Positions 57,310-64,000 of a DNA stretch of 64,000 nt are shown in pieces. The stretch covers positions 19,139,587-19,203,586 of the forward strand of contig CM060314.1 of assembly GCA_030674185.1 (NCBI GenBank), in the 5' to 3' direction. A model generated the notes under the pieces. That model did no database searches and had not been told where the DNA came from. It saw nothing but the letters and a program-made list of their open reading frames with translations. The translations under genes and the position numbers were made by a program. Numbering within the stretch: the first letter of the stretch is position 1; each line of letters starts with the position of its first letter. This stretch comes from Monoplex corrugatus (lineage: Eukaryota > Mollusca > Gastropoda > Littorinimorpha > Ranellidae).

Positions 57310-57860
57310 TTTTGAAGTGAAGAAAGGAATAAGGCAAAGTTGGGAAATTTGAGCACTGCTCTCCAATATTGTTGTAGATCGGGCGATGAGACGAATGATT
57401 GAAGACTGACCAAGAGACATCAACCGGACTCGCTTTCCAAACTGTGCAGACAATCTGGCAATGGTCTCACACTGACCAGTACATGCAAGAGAAAACACCC
57501 TGAATACAACTTCGCACAACAAATAGGCCTAAAAATCAGTCATAAGAACATGGAGAGGATAGCAATGAACATCTTGAATCCTCACCAATCCAATTGGATG
57601 GATGGGATTTACTCGTAGCTGAAGAGTTAGTTCACTTTTGTGTGCAGCACTAGCAGGTACGACGAAAGAGTAGGCCATGACGTGAAGTCTCAGCAAGGCC
57701 AGGAACCCTGTCAAAATTCTCAACAACGGGGGAGAAATCCCTTCAATACATCATCAACATCATGCTGGAACTATGCCAGAGCTGTGCCTTTATCACCCAA
57801 ATTTATGGGTCAGAGAGCAACCTTACCAGCCATCAACCTCCCATGAAAGGAATTTCCATT
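57310..57860 (+). mobile_element. Highly decayed LINE fragment
   Basis: Three-frame reading gives GIRQSWEI, NIVVDRAMRRMIED, RTRFPNCADNLAMVSH and SKARNPVKILNNGG. These correspond to the RT motif B-to-C region and later parts of an RTE-like LINE, with stops throughout. Confidence 0.5.
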
Positions 57861-58002
57861 GAATCATGTGAATCTTCTGGCCCAGCAGTGTCTCCAACCA
57901 AAACCTTGCTCGTCCAGTAAAATCAAAAGACTATGGACACCATCATCATGAAACATTAAGCAATTGACATTTTCAAATGCTTTGAGTCTCGTTCCAGAAA
58001 TG

Positions 58003-58410
<408 letters not shown>

Positions 58411-58426
58411 GTGTGTATCTATATAC

Positions 58427-58576
58427 TGACCAATGACAAAAACTGGTCTACTGGCAGCACAGTCATGTAGATTTCACTGTTCATGTGCACGTCCTGTCCT
58501 CTAGCTGACAACAGAAGGGCGCAGTAACATTCTGGATCAGAAACAGGATAGTACGTGCAAGTACACGTCCACAGCC
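58427..58576 (-). CDS. Candidate upstream exon of receptor B (weak)
   Basis: The minus strand has tccctttcttag|GG before 58576 and a possible donor TCA|GTATAT at 58426. Both are phase 1, which fits the 54838 exon. It would encode LWTCTCTYYPVSDPECYCA, then LLLSARGQDVHMNSEIY and MTVLPVDQ, a Cys-rich segment. Its first ~30 bases, however, lie in a short dispersed repeat also seen at 22.03, 58.80 and 59.87 kb, so either the exon captured repeat sequence or it is not an exon. The CAG at its end and TTG|GTCAGT are alternative boundaries. No signal peptide was found between here and 60.3 kb that I would defend. Confidence 0.3.
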
Positions 58577-58949
58577 CTAAGAAAGGGAAAACAGAACTGT
58601 CTCCCTGGCATTGTAAAAAGACAACAACAACAAAAACAAACAAAAAACATGAAGATCTGTCACTTGGAACTAACTGAATTAACGATGAAAAAAAAAGATC
58701 TGGATAAGAAAAAAAATCCAAAATTTAACGAAGCAGTCTCATTTTGCTCGATGGTTATAAAAAGAAAGCAACTGTTTGGGGATGCATTTTTGTGTAGACT
58801 TAATACAGGTACATGTCCTCAGCCCCAAGACTGGGAACGCAGGACTGATTCCCTTGTAATGGCAAAAACAAACAAACAAACAAACAAACAAACAAACAAA
58901 CAAACAAACAGAAACATAATTAAACATAGAGGTCTTTTACCCGACAAAA

Positions 58950-59290
58950 CTGAATTAGAGGGTGGGGGTGGAGAGGATGTCCCACCCGGAGAATGGACAA
59001 TCGTTTGGACAACAAAAACCACGCTCTGGATACCAAGAGACGGCACTCGCAATAGAAGAAGACAGAAAACTAGATGGAGAGACGACCTAGATAGATTTAA
59101 CAAGAACCGGAGTGGAAAAGCGCTGGAACGAAGTGAATGGAAGCAGCTGGGGAAGGCCTACGTCCAACAACGGACTTTCGATGGCTGAAAGAGAAGAAGA
59201 AGAAGAAGAAGAAGAAGAAGAAGAAGAAGAAGAAGAAGAAGAAGAAGAAGAAGAAGAAGCAGAAGAAGAAGAAGAAGAAGAGACGGTGAA
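58950..59290 (+). mobile_element. LINE 3' terminus with (GAA)n tail
   Basis: The plus frame ends RRRQKTRWRDDLDRFNKN then GKAYVQQRTFDG and a stop at about 59188, the typical C-terminus of an RTE/CR1-type endonuclease-RT protein. A (GAA)n tract of about 90 bases follows as its microsatellite tail. Confidence 0.75.
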
Positions 59291-59461
59291 GAGGATGGAG
59301 AGAAAAAACAGTCATGGGTGACCCTCTTATAAATCACTCTGCCAAGTTTGTAGGCCCTCTACAAGAAAAGTCCTGTATGCTTCTGAAGCAGGTGACGATG
59401 GTTTCGTTCTGTGTAGAACTTGTTAGACCTGCTGTCTGGCTGACACAAAGGAGGAGGAGCC

Positions 59462-59638
59462 TTAACCCTTTGACTCCCGCACCCTATCCACCAACTGCAA
59501 AAACGTAACCCTTTTACTCCCTCACTGCAGGAAGCTGGTGAGTAGGGTGAAGGAATCAAAGGGTTAATTTTTTTGCTTTGCTAGCATAGTTAACAATGCA
59601 TGATGCTTGTGGACAGGGTGCAGGATTCAAAGGGTCAA
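59462..59638. mobile_element. piggyBac-like MITE, copy 3
   Basis: TTAA (59462-59465) precedes CCCTTTGACTCCCGCACCCT. The right end reads agggtgcaggattcaaaggg then TCAA, a mutated TTAA. Confidence 0.7.
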
Positions 59639-59639
59639 T

Positions 59640-60315
59640 ACACACGAGAATGAGCCAGCAAAAAAAAAAAAAAAAAAAAAGCAGCACTCACTTAGATGAC
59701 TAATAGAGCACTCAGTGAAATTACAAGAAAGAATTAAGAAAAGAAGTACACGGTCAATATTTTGCAATCTAGGGCAGAAGTCTCGAGTGGTTCGGCAGTT
59801 ATACTATAGAAAAATAATAAATTAAAACGAAAAACGACTGCCAAGGCTCTCATTTACAAGGATAATAAATGGAGGTACGTCTTCAGCTCCAACCTCGAGC
59901 AATGGTAAGAAAATGCAAAATTAAACAAACAAGCAAACATACAAACAAACAAAGCAAACAAACAAACAAACAAACAAATGCCAGCAAGCAAACAAAAAGA
60001 TCTTTTATTCGACAGAAATATCAGGTGATTGTGGAATGTTGGTTGGATCACACGTGGCGTAGCCAACAGATAACCGCAGCCTTGCTGAACTGTCAAGTTA
60101 GAGTAGCCTTTGAAAGAATTGAAAAGACAGAAATATCAGCAACAGTCAGTCTGCTCAACTTTCAGTCGACGCAGTCCTTGTAAGATTTGGTAGACAGAAG
60201 CATTGTTGATGCTCTAAGTCTTAAACTGTCAGTTAGTGCAACCGCTGTAAAAAATTTGTAAGACAGAAACTTAACTGATACTCTCCAAGTCCTGAACTTT
60301 AAGCTGGAACAGTTA
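59640..60315. other. Intergenic stretch between receptor B and receptor C
   Basis: It contains poly(A) at 59660-59680, a short dispersed repeat (about 59870-59930) and (AAAC)n at 59930-59980. No promoter could be recognised. Confidence 0.5.
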
Positions 60316-60319
60316 GTGT

Positions 60320-60835
60320 GTTACTGAGCTTTCAGTTGGTGCAGCGCTGAGTTTTCAGTTGATACAGTGCTGAGCTTTCGGTTGGTGCAGTCAGTGTGTT
60401 GCTGAGCTTTCAGTTGGTGCTGTCAGTGTGTTGCTGAGCTTTCGGTTGGTGCATTCAGTGTGTTGCTGAGCTTTTAGTTGGTGCAGTCAGTGTGTTGTTG
60501 AGCTTTTAGTTGGTGCAGTCATTGTGTTGCTGAGCTTTTAGTTGGTGCAGTCAGTGTGTTGTTGAGCTTCCAGTTGGTGCAGTCAGTGTGTTGCTGAGCT
60601 TTTAGTTGGTGCAGTCAGTGTGTTGTTGAGCTTCCAGTTGGTGCAGTCAGTGTGTTGCTGAGCTTTTAGTTGGTGCAGTCAGTGTGTTGCTGAGCTTCCA
60701 GTTGGTGCAGTCAGTGTGTTGCTGAGCTTTCAGTTGGTGCAGTCAGTGTGTTGCTGAGCTTCCAGTTGGTGCAGTCAGTGTGTTGTTGAGCTTTCAGTTG
60801 GTGCCGTCAGTGTGCTGCTGAGCTTTCAGTTGGTG
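60320..60835 (+). repeat. 32-bp minisatellite (about 16 copies) overlapping the 3' end of receptor C
   Basis: The unit gtgcagtcagtgtgttgctg plus agctttcagttg recurs with a period of 32 (for example 60481, 60513, 60545). The first copies on the minus strand encode the receptor's last residues and its stop. Confidence 0.95.
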
Positions 60836-62859
60836 TAATTGCTGTAAGAGCTGTGCTTCCCGACTGACTCGACGTTTCTCCAGCAGCGTGTTGAGCGTGT
60901 AGAGGAAGGGGTTGATGGCTGAGTTGAGGGGCAGCACACAGATAGCCATGGCCACGCTGACTTCGCTGGGGATGGAGGTGGAGCCGCCAGCGGACAATAG
61001 ACCCAGCACACCCACAGGGAACCAGCACAGGAAGTCGGTGACCACGATGGTGACCAGTCTGCGAGCGATGCTGATCTCGCGCGCCTTCCTCGTGCAGTCT
61101 GTGGCCGACACGGCACTGGATCGTACGGACGTGTAGATGATGATCTGACCCAGCACGATGAGCACAAAGAGCACGAAGTTGAAGACGATCATGACCCCAA
61201 AACTATAAGGATAGCCGGGGAAATCCCGGTCGGTGATGGGCAGTGGGAGACAGGTGCCTGTCTGGCCGTAGAAGTGCCAGTGAGATGTGACAGGTAGTAA
61301 GGACAGGTGGAGAGGGCCAGGCCCCCAGCCACACCCAGCAACACACCAGCTGGGAGGAACGTGCAGAGAAGTGCATAGAGCTAAAGGGAAAGCGTAACAC
61401 CAGAAACCGGTCCAAGGTGATGAGACAGATGATCAACGCTGACACTTCACTAGACAGGAGACACAGAAAGCCCGCTAATTTGCAGGTGGTGCCCTGTCTC
61501 CAGGCAGTGTCCTCCCACAGGTACACCCTCTGGAACAGGTGATCAGCCACACCGATGATGGCTAGGTACACGCCCATGATGAAATCAGCAACACACAGAT
61601 GAATAACGAAAACGGTTAAAACTAGACTTACGCGTGGTTTTGTCTAGAGCCATTCTCATTCCAAAGCTGCCGACATTGCCTACCAAGGCCAAACAGGCAA
61701 ACAACGACAGGAAGATGCGGTAGACACTGGATCTCAGGAGTGACTCACAGGAAGATACTTGGTTGAATGGAGCAAAGCAATGGTCGGGGTTAAACCCAGG
61801 GGGCAACACAGCGGGGCAACACAGTTTGTAGTTGTCGGCGGAGACTTGCCCTAACTGATCAAGTCCTTGGAACAAGTTCCTGGGTAGAAAGTGCACTGGA
61901 GAACCACGCATGTCCAGTAACTGAAGGTGCCTCAGTAGGTCAGGTCTCTGTCGCGAGATGCGCTCTGTTTGACACTCAGACAGGTTCAGTGTTTGTAGTT
62001 TGGGGAAGGCAGCCAAAATGTCCATGTCCAGATGATGAATCTTTATCTTAGACAAGTCTAGTGACTGCAAGCGGAAATTCTCGATGGTTTCAGTATCGTA
62101 GTCGGTGAATATTTCACTCAGCGGATTTCCATTCAATGATAATATCATCAAATGAGTCAAATTCTTCAGTTGCCACAGTGAGATATGACGTAACGAGTTA
62201 CCGCTGACGTCAAGGCTGTGTAGATTAGGTAGGCTGACGTCAATAAACTGATGGAGACCACATTTGTGCAGTCCTAAGTGAATCAGCATTTTATTGTGGA
62301 TGACGTCAGACAACGTCAGGCCACTGCCTGCAGCATGGAGGTAACGCAGCTGTCCATAGTCAGACAAGTTGAAGGGCAGAGAGCAGAAGAAAGCCAGACC
62401 CACACAGGTACACAGATCAGGACAGCTGGCTTGTCTACACAACGCTTCATCATCCCGGTGTGGACAGTGAAAGATCCCGTCACACACGGCAGAGGGATGC
62501 AGACACACTGTAGAAGACCGACACTTGAAGAAGCCTTGACATCGCTGATGGTTGTCCTCACAATCACGTTCGTCCTCGTGACCAGGACAGTCATTGACGG
62601 CGTTACAGAGCATGGCCATGGGCAAGCAGTATCCATTCTCTGCACACTGAAAGTGGCTTTCAGGACACACAGGATCTTGGTGGGTCTGATCGACAGGCTT
62701 ATATATAAACACGTTTTCCTTACTCAAGTCAATGATGACCGGAGGACCGCGGATGGCCAGAGAATTGTCAGTCAACTGGTTCTTGTTGGCACACATGTAC
62801 TCATCAGCTTCATTCACACACTGAGGTTGCCCATCACACCTTTCTGTCGTCTTGAAACA
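60794..62859 (-). CDS. Receptor C: LDLa/LRR/7TM exon of a GRL101-like receptor, two frameshifts
   Basis: It begins at 62859 (phase 0) after atctttccag with CFKTTERCDG, the second half of a split LDLa. Two LDLa repeats (CPESHFQC to DERDC; CQGFFKC to DEALC), an LRR N-cap, LRRs, a Cys cap and 7TM follow. The frame shifts by one extra base near 61612-61625, between TM1 and TM2. It shifts again near 61295-61325 in TM4, beside a GGGGG run. Beyond each break, homology to receptor A resumes at once (VIHLCVADFIMGVY; HWHFYGQTG). Class A motifs are complete: LDRF, CWFP and NPFLY. The stop (60794) is in the 32-bp minisatellite. Conserved motifs with only two single-base breaks fit a young pseudogene or assembly error. 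An N-terminal exon lies at 63544 and more is beyond the window. Confidence 0.85.
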
Positions 62860-62949
62860 CTGGAAAGATCGATGAGTAGATTTGAAAGCTGCATATTAAT
62901 CGCATCAATTGTACTGGGCAACGTTCATTGGGCAACGTTCATCACAAAC

Positions 62950-62980
62950 ACACACACACACACACAGACACACACACACA

Positions 62981-63062
<82 letters not shown>

Positions 63063-63260
63063 AGAGAACTATCAACAGGGTTGTTCATCAAATCGATATG
63101 GTGTCACTGAAGATGTGAACACAGCGTCATCCCCATCTGCGAAAACCCACAGCAGTGTGTGGATATGCAGTTCTCTGTCTGTCTGACTGTCTGTCTGTTT
63201 GCCTGTCTGTTTGTAGCTCTCTGTCTCTGTCTGTCTATCTGTCTGTCTCTGTCTCAACAC

Positions 63261-63291
<31 letters not shown>

Positions 63292-63540
63292 TGGTGTCAC
63301 TGAAGATGTGAACACAGCGTCATCCCCGTCTGCGAAAACCCACAACAGTGTGTGGATTTGCAGTTCTCTGTCTGTCTGACTGTCTGTCTGTTTGCCTGTC
63401 TGTTTGTAGCTGTCTGTCTCTGTCTGTCTATCTGTCTGTCTCTGTCTCAAAAACACACACACACGCCACACACACACACACACACATACATACTCACACA
63501 CACATACACACGCACACACACATACACACACACGCTCACA
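62950..63540. repeat. Receptor C intron: (CA)n, (AG)n and a 193-bp-period duplication
   Basis: (CA)n then (AG)n occupy 62950-63066. The block starting atggtgtcactgaagatgtg is present at 63098 and again at 63291, each copy about 150 bases and ending in a CTGTCT tract followed by (CA)n. Confidence 0.9.
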
Positions 63541-63543
63541 TAC

Positions 63544-64000
63544 CTGTTTGGAAGTGCCACACTGCATATCCATGACGCCGCAAGGAGGGGAGAAGTGACA
63601 GAAGTGCTCATCGCTGCCATCAAAGCAGTCCTCCTGATGATCACACACTAACGAGTAGGACACCCGCTCCAGGCCGTGCGCGCACGCGAATCCTGGCGGA
63701 AGTGACGTCATGGGAGCCGTGCAAGAAGAACCGGAAGGGATGTCCCATCCGTATGCGTTGCTGACGTAGGTGACGTCACTTTCTGACCAACAAGCGCTGC
63801 TTACGTCACAAGCCAGAAAGGAATGCGTGACGTAACCCCTCTTGCAGGGTATGACGTCAGCGTCAGCGTCAGCATACGTCCTTCTGAGTGACGACAGATT
63901 ACCGGTGATGTTATTAGAACGACCTGTGTGAAGGACGATAGACTTGTTGTCCTCTAGATTTCGGGATGTCTGAACTGGAAGCCTACTACTGGAGGAATTC
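63544..64000 (-). CDS. Receptor C: Cys-rich plus LDLa exon (continues past the window end)
   Basis: The exon ends AAACAG|GTATGTG at 63544 (phase 0), matching the main exon start at 62859. One open frame reads from the window edge through SSRLPVQTSRNLEDNKSIVL, an N-glycosylation stretch (NNITGNLSS), DVIPCKRG, FLACDVSSACW and SCTAPMTSLPPGFAC. It then gives a full LDLa (CDHQEDCFDGSDEHFC) and the first Cys pair of the split LDLa (PPCGVMDMQC). It is the clear counterpart of the receptor B exon 38351-38933 but keeps an open frame into the donor. It would form part of the extracellular ligand-binding region. The 5' end of the gene is not in the window. Confidence 0.85.

Noticed and set aside
58819..59103. 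Signal-peptide-like minus frame (MLNLSRSSLHLVFCLLLL) as receptor B first exon
   Set aside because: It is the antisense of a LINE C-terminus (RWRDDLDRFNKN on the + strand), so the hydrophobic run is incidental.

Overview
The window is eukaryotic, animal, non-coding-rich DNA. It is crowded with long (GT/CA)n, (AG/CT)n and (GAA)n tracts and decayed transposons, and its genes have few, well-spaced exons. The only host genes I can support are three members of one receptor family: LDL-receptor class A repeats, leucine-rich repeats and a rhodopsin-like seven-transmembrane module, the layout of GRL101 from the snail Lymnaea and its LGR relatives. With a CAGTTTCAGTTTCTCAAG-type SINE and I-clade-like LINEs, this points to a mollusc, most likely a gastropod; this is inference from family knowledge, not a database match.

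Layout. Receptor A (339-2414, +) is the last coding exon of a gene that begins left of the window. From 2.4 to 34 kb there is no host gene I can defend, only transposon graveyard: a CR1-like LINE split by a second LINE (3.2-5.8 kb), a Penelope-type GIY-YIG fragment (7.6-8.0 kb), minisatellites, a Ginger1 DNA transposon with integrase and OTU protease (16.64-20.64 kb, CCGG target duplication), and an old segmental duplication (12.2-14.8 kb versus 25.6-31.1 kb). The second copy of that duplication took up a SINE composite, a further insertion and a LINE, and the LINE itself holds a nearly intact Tc1/mariner-type element.

Receptor B lies on the minus strand from about 54.8 kb (perhaps 58.6 kb) down to 34.05 kb. 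Its exons were chained by matching splice phases: a novel exon with four 15-residue repeats, a CUB-like exon, an LDLa exon, a Cys-rich plus LDLa exon, and the large LDLa/LRR/7TM exon. The fourth exon ends in an in-frame TAG just before a triplicated splice donor, and the 7TM lacks the NPxxY and CWxP motifs. Receptor C (60.8 kb to beyond 64 kb, minus strand) lies upstream of B in the same orientation, has intact 7TM motifs but two apparent +1 frameshifts, and ends inside a 32-bp minisatellite. A is convergent with B and C.

If expressed, the receptors would sit in the plasma membrane, with the CUB/LDLa/LRR ectodomain binding a peptide or protein ligand and the 7TM signalling through G proteins. 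B looks diverged for signalling or decayed, and C is either a young pseudogene or carries assembly errors. I found no rRNA, CRISPR array or prokaryote-type operon.
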